Shown here: positions 10,801 through 17,465 of the stretch, in pieces
How the letters are laid out: each line of letters starts with the position of its first letter
Position numbering within the stretch: position 1 is the first letter of the stretch
Assembly: GCA_000818945.1 (NCBI GenBank)
Contig: KN805391.1
Coordinates: 325,131-389,130, forward strand
Reading direction: 5' to 3'
Origin: Schizochytrium sp. CCTCC M209059
Taxonomy: Eukaryota > Sar > Bigyra > Thraustochytrida > Thraustochytriidae
DNA: 64,000 nt
Translations under genes and position numbers: made by a program
The notes under the pieces: generated by a model
What the model was told of the DNA's origin: nothing
Seen by the model: the letters and a program-made list of their open reading frames with translations, nothing else
Database searches by the model: none

Positions 10801-12814
10801 CAACGCGTTACGCGAACTTCCGCCTGCACTGTGCGAGCTGCGCGCTCTGCGGGAAATTGTCATGGATGGCAACCCGCTCGAGTCCCCTCCGGTCTCGTTT
10901 CGAGAAAATGCATGGAGTGCACCGCAGGTTCTCGAGTACTGCGAGGAGCGACAACGACGACGCACGCTGCTCATCGACATGCTTCAAACGGCTATGGCCA
11001 AGAACGACCACTTTGCACTCGACGAGGCCTTGCTCATGCCACGTTGCAAGGGTGCGATCGTAGACAAGCATTCATATCTTCACGCTGGTGATGATCTTGT
11101 CGTGAATGATCTAATCGATCGCTTCATGAACGGCGCATTTTACGATCACGAAATTTCCGCTTTTGACACGATCGAACGACTTTCAGATCTCTTTGAATTA
11201 CGTCGGAATGCCAAGCTTCGCATCGTTCTTGACGACCTGCTCAAGCTGATTGAAATTGGCAAAGAGTATGGGCTCATTTCTCCAGTAGACTTCACAAGCG
11301 AACTGAGGATTGGATTTGGTCGTGGAAACGAAACTGTGAGAACATATGCGGTGCGTCTTTCTGCGCTCTATCGCGAGATCGCAGAGGACTATGGAGATAG
11401 TGATGCCGAAAACGAGGCGGCCGACGACGATGACGAGGTGAACTCGCTGTCATCGCTCGAGTCCTATGGAAATGAGAATAAGTCTACGGATGACGAAGAC
11501 TCAGACGATGAGGATGACGACAACCTCTCCGAGGCAGAACGTGCGCCAAATCTCATTGAGGCAGTTGGACTTTTACGCAGAGAACATCAGTTCGTCTTTG
11601 AACATAGTCGTGAGCTGGTCGATCTGGCCCTCACTACGTACCGCGGCCCATACGGCCAGATCGCCTGGATGCGCGCACCTGTGTCGTTTGATGGCGATGG
11701 CGGCAAACTTGAGTTTCCGGAATACATTGAAATTGTAGGCTCTGATGAAAAGTCTTCCGCATTGCGGGAAGATCAAAGGGCCGAATCGTGCAATGAGTCA
11801 ATCTCGCACATGGACGCTCATAAAAAGAGAGAGCGGTCAAGATCAAGGCAACCGCGCGCGTTTTTCGAAATTGCACGAAACAAAATGGCCAGGCTTTGGC
11901 GACCTAAATCGCCGAACGGGCCGATTATGGTCGAACGAAAATTTACGTTTCCAGCTTCCGCAAAGGAAGTGCATGCGGACGTGGTCGTGTTCTCCCAGCT
12001 GTTCTACACGCTCGAGGAGGCAGCACGCAGAGAGCGTGAGGAAATGGAAATTGTAAAGGTGGTAAAATGCGCAACAAGGACGTTCGAGGCATGGTGCGAG
12101 CTTCCAGAAGGACGGGAGCGACTTTCGAGCGTGGCTGTGAATCGAATTGGGCGCGCTGCAGAGGTTTTGGAGAACCTGAAGAACGACTACGAAGATGCCC
12201 GCATGGCCGTGGACGTTGCTCGCGAGCACCTTCAAGAAATCAATCGGCGCGTCGAGATGTTTGAAAATGGCGAACCAGAATACCTGCACCACATAAAGAG
12301 CAGGCGGAAGGGCGATAAGCTCATTCGCGAGGCGGAGGCAGAGGTCGAGGAATGCACGGGTCCACTTGAGCGTTTGGAAAAATTGCTCAATCGAGCAAAA
12401 GGTCGCAAAAAGCTTCGGTTGAAACAGGTCATTATCGCAACGCGTGAGGAGGTTATGCTTATTGTGAACGAGAGGGCCAAGGTGTTGCAAACGCATTTCT
12501 ATCGAATGCGTGCGCTCTCGGAAGACTTGCGCAGGCCGTGGGATGGAGACAACGGACGAGACTTTGAAATCTGGAAACTCGCCCGCAAGAGAGCCATGGC
12601 CGACCAGGGCATTGAGAATGTAGCGGACTTTCTGAGTGACGAAGATACCGAAGAGCTTCCGCCCAATGACCTCGTGCAAGTCATAGGTGACGGATTTGCA
12701 TATGACGCTTACATTGATATGCTTGACCAGCTCGAAGACGACTCCTACCCGGCGGACATGGAATCCGACGGAGCTGCATCCGATGCCAAGGATATCAATC
12801 AAGAGGATCCATAA
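7811..12814 (+). CDS. Large leucine-rich-repeat protein with WW-like inserts and coiled-coil C-terminus
   Basis: The single-exon protein has 1667 residues. Residues 1-150 are basic and probably disordered; about 150-235 is charged and helical. Three LRR blocks follow at about 285-415, 575-705 and 775-1030, with the LxxLxLxxNxLxxLPxxL pattern of the Ras-group/SHOC2-like type. Between the first two blocks are two short Trp/Tyr segments (about 428-455 and 537-565, the latter with WRYWINDKTG) that resemble WW domains; this is weak inference. Residues about 1195-1250 are very acidic and 1390-1600 are predicted coiled coil. No kinase, GTPase or transmembrane region is seen, so a cytosolic scaffold is most likely. 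I cannot name an orthologue. The C-terminus runs convergently towards the TBC gene, 149 bp away. Confidence 0.8.
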   Translation: MHSTRRKRDSSLGAESSTRRRSSVQTFIGPAKPTKRGRDQVGDEQANSALQGCGRSSMLDISTPYVQDVQTCTNRRASKPYFGGVRGRAYMTPEIMSKSSRVDERECVPSVKTRPPRAREGDLPMQYHLTCADVDNFVQAEPETHANVAFTDWVDRLGSYKAASRQLRANEEARVERREWLARKTEYDLYMDREAARERERRWTRGPAQLPRTVAEAARMQRLKKLERLELRMSDRQDVDILVRQAPFTERLDLQGKLHDNNIELLENLIEDERVLRVTEARFARNGLRSIPNGLHLHFRQLRVLDLSQNRLEKLPSDIALLRSLQELNIQYNKLEEIPTTVFELPALQVLVAGGNTFLGLHHRIAQASELCSVSLDNNSIVTLPLALSELAKCERLNLNHNGLETLALFPPAAYSCMTAKELQEDMKHWKRVELPAKGESGYIHELTGEGRRTLVPLHDQLSLDTDPDLADFDVDAEQLVADFIAGVTTTPKEKNIKPMASAAETIVTRLDLSILDDKTRAGKLRVKQRVALARAGKLEWRYWINDKTGATEFGNIVTREVVRQGIPPALDRWNTLHGLRELLVNCNHLTELPASLSKLPRLERLEASQNRIVFVPEELSNLACLRVLALRENRIEKLPDELGKLKALERLELSGNRIVCLPGSVRFCRAIRVLDLSSNCLEEVCADLGALTELEVLGLAGNSTLQRPTPETVRRGLAAVLWDCRNREKLRALGPPPPQARRENVGVAGEHYVVEGMYHKTVAQAIERARQTGILKMHFFGLRALPDQVFSLRRLRELRIAGHKSITVIPKHVMRLRSLEVLSFTANALREIPHSLAFWSELKELKEIDLCDNEIESLPAAISVLPKLKLLSLSGNRITHIVGNCFKGPITNSLERLHVNSNRLEELPPEINLLWRLRVLQLTYNELKELPLVLSGLKGLERLHLSRNCLHELPDSLGQLARLRVLQLACNKIENLQPALFSGPLCHVLETLHVQSNALRELPPALCELRALREIVMDGNPLESPPVSFRENAWSAPQVLEYCEERQRRRTLLIDMLQTAMAKNDHFALDEALLMPRCKGAIVDKHSYLHAGDDLVVNDLIDRFMNGAFYDHEISAFDTIERLSDLFELRRNAKLRIVLDDLLKLIEIGKEYGLISPVDFTSELRIGFGRGNETVRTYAVRLSALYREIAEDYGDSDAENEAADDDDEVNSLSSLESYGNENKSTDDEDSDDEDDDNLSEAERAPNLIEAVGLLRREHQFVFEHSRELVDLALTTYRGPYGQIAWMRAPVSFDGDGGKLEFPEYIEIVGSDEKSSALREDQRAESCNESISHMDAHKKRERSRSRQPRAFFEIARNKMARLWRPKSPNGPIMVERKFTFPASAKEVHADVVVFSQLFYTLEEAARREREEMEIVKVVKCATRTFEAWCELPEGRERLSSVAVNRIGRAAEVLENLKNDYEDARMAVDVAREHLQEINRRVEMFENGEPEYLHHIKSRRKGDKLIREAEAEVEECTGPLERLEKLLNRAKGRKKLRLKQVIIATREEVMLIVNERAKVLQTHFYRMRALSEDLRRPWDGDNGRDFEIWKLARKRAMADQGIENVADFLSDEDTEELPPNDLVQVIGDGFAYDAYIDMLDQLEDDSYPADMESDGAASDAKDINQEDP

Positions 12815-12963
12815 CTAAAGAAATCGAGAGCTTACCGTCATTTTCTATTGTCTTCATTGTATATACAAAGCGCGTCTCTTTTTATCATTGTGAGCATCGC
12901 ACGTAGCGCTCGGGAGATGATCAAAATTGCTTGATTGCTGTTCAGCAGAGTGAGAGGAAGTTT

Positions 12964-14574
12964 CTATTGAACAACGCATGAAGTGACATCCTCCGTTGGA
13001 TGAAGCATGGTGTCATCAGAAGATCCAGCCGGTGGCTTTGCTTGTCGACCAACACAGGCCAAAAAAGTCAAAGGAGATTTCTCAGATTCAAGCTTCAAGC
13101 CGCGCTTGCTGTCAACCATGTTCTTGACATGGATAGGTGGTACCAAAGTCGGTCGTTCAAGTTGTTGTTCCTCCCTTCTGCTCGGTGAACAAACTTCTGG
13201 ACTTTCTTTCGTAGGAATAAGAGGGCAGGACCCCGACGTCTGTGGCGACAGCGATGACTGCGATCGCTCGAGTATTTTCTGTTCGCGCGTGGCAGCGAGC
13301 CAGTCTCGCCGAATCGTAACTTCGTGAGCAAGGCGAATAATACGCAAAGGGTTATGATCGCTCGCCGCGCTTCGAAGAATGAGTTGGATGAAACTAATGC
13401 CCGTGGTTTGATCGAGCGTCTCGTAAAGTCTCATCACATATTCTTCCTGGACAGGTTCCTTGCGTTGGTCATGGTCGGAGATTGCTGCAATAGCTTGTGC
13501 TGCAGCTCGATGGCGAGAGAGAAGCGGCCCAGCGTGTACCTCGAGCAAAGCAAATGCGATGCGATGCATGTTCAAAATGAGACTGTCTGAATGATGGCGA
13601 GTCTTGACGTCGAAGAGAAAGTCCCAGATGGCAAGCGTGGATACAAGCGGGAGCACGTGAGCGAAGAGCGGCATCATCCATTGAACCAAGAGATAGCCCA
13701 TTGCCCGCTGTACATCGCCAGGGCAGGCGTCACCTGCTTCGAGATGCTCACGAATGAGAGGAGCATGAAAAGATACAATGTCTTCGAAAAGCTCGACCTC
13801 GTCGAGCGTGGCCCTTTGCAAAAATCCGTCAGGAAGGCTGTCGACAAGGTCGACCAAAAACCAAAAGGCGTCTTCTGTGTTCATGTGCGCGAGTAAAATG
13901 ACGGTGAAAAAATTTATGCCTTGCGTGTAGCCCACATTGGGCTTGTATCGACAAAAAACGAAAAGGACCTCGGCAAGGTCTGCTCTCATACGTGCCGTAT
14001 TGAAACAAGCCAGATTGGCACCAAAGGACCGTGGCACGTCGCGAGCGATCACGTCGACGATTTCGTCCGGTATTGACCCTTGTATCACCTCCATAGGTAG
14101 GCACGCGCGACAGGCTCCGCAGTTTTCGCACCACGGAGAATTTGCGTTCCCCGTCCCTTGACATCGTCGGCGTTCGTGCTTGTGTGTTTCTCGCGTCTTC
14201 TCCTCCTCCTCGTCGCTTTCGCAGCATTGCTGGCGCTGGCGCTGGCGCAGACGCCCTTTTGCTTGCGCTGTGTCAGGGTCGCAAGCCACGGCTTCTTTTT
14301 CGTGCTGGCCCTGGTCCTGTTCCTTGTTGCCATTAACCTCCTCCTCGTTGGCGCGCTCCTGCTCAGGCTCCGCGGTGTTGTCGTCCTGGAGGCGGCAGTC
14401 GTCGTGGACCTGATGGACGTCAGCAGCACGCTCTTGCGGCCGCAGGCATGAGGCGCGCACCGCCGCGTACGAGTCCGAGGGCCGCGCGCCACGCGCCGCG
14501 GCAGCTCCCGCCGCCCACCGCGCCCCACGCGCGCGTCGCGAGGTTGCAGAGTCCACGCCGATGGTCACGGACAT
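12964..14574 (-). CDS. TBC domain Rab GTPase-activating protein
   Basis: The 536-residue protein starts at the ATG at 14574. Residues about 165-400 carry a TBC domain with both catalytic fingers: the Arg finger in IARDVPRSF (R182) and the Gln finger in VGYTQG (Q218). Later TBC segments are also present (the MGYLLVQWMMPLFAH helix, then WDFLFD). It should accelerate GTP hydrolysis by a Rab protein in membrane traffic; the target is unknown. The usual first TBC helices with the R-G-(I/V)-P motif are not recognisable. Instead the domain is preceded by a Gln/Glu-rich low-complexity region and a Cys cluster (CENCGACRAC, about 153-162). The N-terminal part may be divergent, or an upstream exon may be missed. 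The C-terminal 120 residues look disordered. Confidence 0.85.
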   Translation of the reverse strand: MSVTIGVDSATSRRARGARWAAGAAAARGARPSDSYAAVRASCLRPQERAADVHQVHDDCRLQDDNTAEPEQERANEEEVNGNKEQDQGQHEKEAVACDPDTAQAKGRLRQRQRQQCCESDEEEEKTRETHKHERRRCQGTGNANSPWCENCGACRACLPMEVIQGSIPDEIVDVIARDVPRSFGANLACFNTARMRADLAEVLFVFCRYKPNVGYTQGINFFTVILLAHMNTEDAFWFLVDLVDSLPDGFLQRATLDEVELFEDIVSFHAPLIREHLEAGDACPGDVQRAMGYLLVQWMMPLFAHVLPLVSTLAIWDFLFDVKTRHHSDSLILNMHRIAFALLEVHAGPLLSRHRAAAQAIAAISDHDQRKEPVQEEYVMRLYETLDQTTGISFIQLILRSAASDHNPLRIIRLAHEVTIRRDWLAATREQKILERSQSSLSPQTSGSCPLIPTKESPEVCSPSRREEQQLERPTLVPPIHVKNMVDSKRGLKLESEKSPLTFLACVGRQAKPPAGSSDDTMLHPTEDVTSCVVQ

Positions 14575-14833
14575 CGCGTTTGGTCATTGCTCTTTGCTCA
14601 ACAGAGAAAGAAGAGAAGGGAAGAGATGCTCATGTCCTCGAGGACTCCTAGCGTTTGTGTGTGTCAGTGCGTGTGTAAGTAAGTGCGTGTGTGTAGCACT
14701 TGTAGTAGGACAGTGGAACACCTTGAAACGCCACTGTCACAAAGTTCAGCCTAGCCTGGCTCACGATCAGTCAATCCAAAAGACATGACGGACTTTTCAA
14801 AAAGAAGAGAAGAGGAAAAGAAGATCGATAGCT

Positions 14834-15709
14834 TTATGGACTTGCAAAGTTCCATGCGTCGGGGTTGCGAATCTTATAACAGGATCCACGAAACTCAGGA
14901 TTCGGGTTCATGGAACAAGACCACACGTAGCCCCCAGCGACTTGTGAATACTCGTAGACGCCATCATTGTAGTACTCCTTGTACTTGCGGGATTTGCTTC
15001 TGCGAGGAGGCTCGGACGTCGCATCTTCTGCGGCATTATTGGCATTGGGCGAAGGTGCAGGAGGTTCCTGCCACGTCCCATTGCGTTTGGCCTCTCGCTC
15101 TTCGCGCAAACGTTCCATACGCATGCTCTCACGTTCCACGGGACCAACATAGCCCTCTCGGACAATGACGGCGTTCTTGCGACGACTGTTGCGTACGCAT
15201 CGCGCGTCATTTACGCGTGAAGCCTTGTTGAGCGCTCGGCGATCAATTTCTGTAGAGGGCTGCCAACTGGCCTTGCTCTCTAGACTCGCGTGCACGGGAA
15301 TCTCAGCACAGCGCGCAGCGGGGGGAATTTGCGAGTCTTCGGGCTTGTAGCCTGGGTGCAGACCCGTGTGGTCAAAGTTGTGCAGGCCAGGCGTCGCGAC
15401 GAAGCGCATGTTTGGTCGCGGCAAGGTCTCTGCGCGATAATTGTATTGAAATAATGTCGGATCGTGCTTTGGAACCTGGCAAGTTGCGCGCTCCGTACAG
15501 GAAGGGGTGACGTGCACGCTCTGGTTCCAATCCGTCTTGCGCGTACCAAGGATGTCTGCCTTGGAGGCGCGTTTCACCTCCCGCTTTATTTTCCGTTTTT
15601 CTTCATACTCGGGTGTGTTGGGCAGCACTTTTTCGGAGGCAGAAAAGTTCATACGCATTGACTTGGCCCCGATCTGCGACTTGGCGCGCAGCATTGCCGC
15701 TTTAACCAT
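14834..15709 (-). CDS. Hypothetical basic protein
   Basis: The 291-residue protein starts at the ATG at 15709 and is read away from USB1. It is basic and rich in Arg, Lys, Pro and Asn, without signal peptide or membrane segment. Residues about 190-215 form a short charged helix (RMERLREEREAKRNG). The last 60 residues contain an aromatic, cysteine-containing stretch (YKEYYNDGVYEY, WSCSMNPNPEFRGSCY). No family is recognised. The aromatic/proline-rich style with short motifs such as TPGLHNFDHTGLHPGY is reminiscent of microtubule-associated ciliary proteins, but that is only an impression. The long, non-repetitive reading frame supports a real gene. Confidence 0.6.
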   Translation of the reverse strand: MVKAAMLRAKSQIGAKSMRMNFSASEKVLPNTPEYEEKRKIKREVKRASKADILGTRKTDWNQSVHVTPSCTERATCQVPKHDPTLFQYNYRAETLPRPNMRFVATPGLHNFDHTGLHPGYKPEDSQIPPAARCAEIPVHASLESKASWQPSTEIDRRALNKASRVNDARCVRNSRRKNAVIVREGYVGPVERESMRMERLREEREAKRNGTWQEPPAPSPNANNAAEDATSEPPRRSKSRKYKEYYNDGVYEYSQVAGGYVWSCSMNPNPEFRGSCYKIRNPDAWNFASP

Positions 15710-16051
15710 CCTGACTGCTTGGCTTCTTTACGGCCTGGTTGCCAGGATTTCGCTTCGAAGCGGATCAGTGTTGACGCTGCGTGGCTTCGTTCGTTCTTCT
15801 CCTCTGGCGAAAATAAATCTCGCGTTTGCTCGCGTTCGCCACACGAGTTCTACGTACTCTGTCTCGGCCTTCTCGTTTGCTGCTCTGCTTTTCTTTGCTT
15901 TTCTTTGCATACAATTTCTTTCCCCTGCTTTGCTCGCAAGTTCGCACGTGCCTTCTTGTTACGCGCGAAACACTGACTACGAATGAATTGGATAGACTTG
16001 TATTGCGATCGTCCGTCGCCAAGTCCGTAGGATTCAGCATTGCACAGCTAC

Positions 16052-16085
<34 letters not shown>

Positions 16086-16191
16086 CGCTCGCCCGCTCGC
16101 CCGCGCGCCCTTCCGCTCGCCATCCAGGCGAAGGTGCGGCTCATCAAGAGTTCTCAGGCTCGCGTTCCTATTAACGGATCTTTTCATTGAG
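15710..16191. other. Intergenic between the hypothetical gene and USB1
   Basis: Presumed promoter/5' UTR of the minus-strand gene ending at 14834 and 3' region of USB1. Contains a (CAGC)n tract; no gene supported. Confidence 0.5.
16053..16084. repeat. (CAGC)n tetranucleotide repeat
   Basis: Eight CAGC copies, followed directly by CCGCTCGC repeats (about 16084-16110). Confidence 0.85.
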
Positions 16192-16929
16192 TCATGAATA
16201 TGGCGCTTGTAAAGACAGAGAGAACCGCTTATCTCCAATCAATACAACGACCGAGCGCGCGTGCACCACAGTCGGCGGACCCGAGAGAGGTACATCGCGA
16301 TCCCGAGGCTTTTTGGCAAAGGCCGCTGGCTCGGCGGCAGAGGCGAGCGAAATGTGAGGCTCTGGATTCTCATAATATGATGGTCCCTTGAAAGCAGTCG
16401 CGACGCTGCTAATTGCATCAATTAGGGCTAGCACGCGGTCTGTGCCACGCAGGGTGAGTAACGAAGCAAAGATGCGCGAGCGATTTTCACTCCGAAAAAA
16501 ACGAATGCGCTGGCCCGTTACCTGAAAGCTGGTCGTTGGAGCAATGACGTCACGTATTGCATCCACAAATGGCTGAATCTGGTGTTCTCTCAGTGGAAAG
16601 GTTTTCGAAAGGCTCAAGTGCGGTTCCTGGATCGTAGATACCTCGGCCTCTGGGCGTGCATCTTCTAGGGCCTCGACGGCTTCTGTGACGAGATCCTCCG
16701 CGATATGGACTGGGATTGAGACAGATGTGGCCCAATTCCCTTCCACGTGAGGAAACAATCGTCCTACGCGTGGACGATCTCTCGCTTCAATTTCTTCGTT
16801 ATCGTTTTCATTGTCTTTAGCATTGAGGTGGTCAACAGCAACATCTGCTTTCCTCGCTGACTTGGCGCTGCGGTGATTGTCGGCACCGGACGCGTTCAGA
16901 TCTTTGAGTTTTCTCTTTTCAGATGACAT
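16192..16929 (-). CDS. USB1: USB1-like U6 snRNA 3'-5' phosphodiesterase
   Basis: The 245-residue protein starts at the ATG at 16929. The frame is open further upstream, but the conserved fold begins well inside, and the upstream part is Gly/Arg low complexity overlapping the neighbour's promoter. The 2H phosphoesterase signature is present twice: H104-L-S106 in EPHLSLSKTF and H192-I-S194 in PEPHISLAS. The first block, with following LREHQI, is characteristic of USB1/Mpn1. USB1 trims the 3' end of U6 snRNA in the nucleus and leaves a terminal phosphate, stabilising U6 for splicing. The first 55 residues are charged and probably disordered. Divergent from the phosphorylase-deaminase fusion at 17466. 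Confidence 0.88.
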   Translation of the reverse strand: MSSEKRKLKDLNASGADNHRSAKSARKADVAVDHLNAKDNENDNEEIEARDRPRVGRLFPHVEGNWATSVSIPVHIAEDLVTEAVEALEDARPEAEVSTIQEPHLSLSKTFPLREHQIQPFVDAIRDVIAPTTSFQVTGQRIRFFRSENRSRIFASLLTLRGTDRVLALIDAISSVATAFKGPSYYENPEPHISLASAAEPAAFAKKPRDRDVPLSGPPTVVHARSVVVLIGDKRFSLSLQAPYS

Positions 16930-17465
16930 CCTGCGACCTTTTTCGTTTGTCAACGCTCCAGAACCTCCGAGAAGCTCTCCGCTGGCGTGGCAGCGTCTCT
17001 GCCCTCTCCGCCCAAAGGCAAGAAGCCTCGTCCCCTGGCTCGTCTCGGCCCCTGGGTCCGTCCACCTGGTCCCGCCCCAAGACTGTCGTCGCCCGCCAGC
17101 TGATTCGCCCTCTCCATCCACTCTTTCCTGTCGCGCGTCTGCGTCTCGTCGCCCCTTCCCCCGCTCTCTCCGCGCGAGGCAGCGCAGGGCGGCGCGACGG
17201 CGCGGCTGCGCGGCGCTCTTGGCCGGGCCGCCTCGGCCTTGAAGAGCTCGAAGAGGGGTTGGATTGGATTGTGACGGCGCCGGTGAATGAGCGACTGAAT
17301 GAAGGAGCAGAGCGGCAACGAGCGGCTGCGGCGAGCGGCGAGGCGACCTGGAGGCTCGCGAGGCGGCTCACGGCGTCGCGCGAGGACCCGCGGAGCGGGC
17401 GCGGGGAGCGGGCGGGGGGCGGGCGCGCGGGGAGCAGACGCGACGCGGGGGACGCGGAGAGCAAG
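16930..17465. promoter_or_regulatory. Divergent promoter region, USB1 / phosphorylase-deaminase
   Basis: A 536-bp head-to-head spacer, very GC-rich over its right half. It stays open in the frame of the downstream gene, but the translation is Arg/Ser/Gly-rich and unlike any domain, so I treat it as promoter and 5' UTR. Confidence 0.5.

Noticed and set aside
11843..12802. 319-codon frame antisense to the large LRR gene
   Set aside because: It covers only the coiled-coil end of a clear sense gene and resembles no protein family.
14158..14451. Hydrophobic plus-strand frame that looks like a membrane protein
   Set aside because: It is the antisense of the Gln/Glu-rich N-terminal part of the TBC protein, which becomes Leu-rich on the other strand.
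16923..17465. In-frame 181-codon extension upstream of the phosphorylase-deaminase
   Set aside because: Arg/Ser/Gly-rich, overlaps the USB1 start, and has no presequence or domain character; the ATG at 17466 begins the conserved fold.
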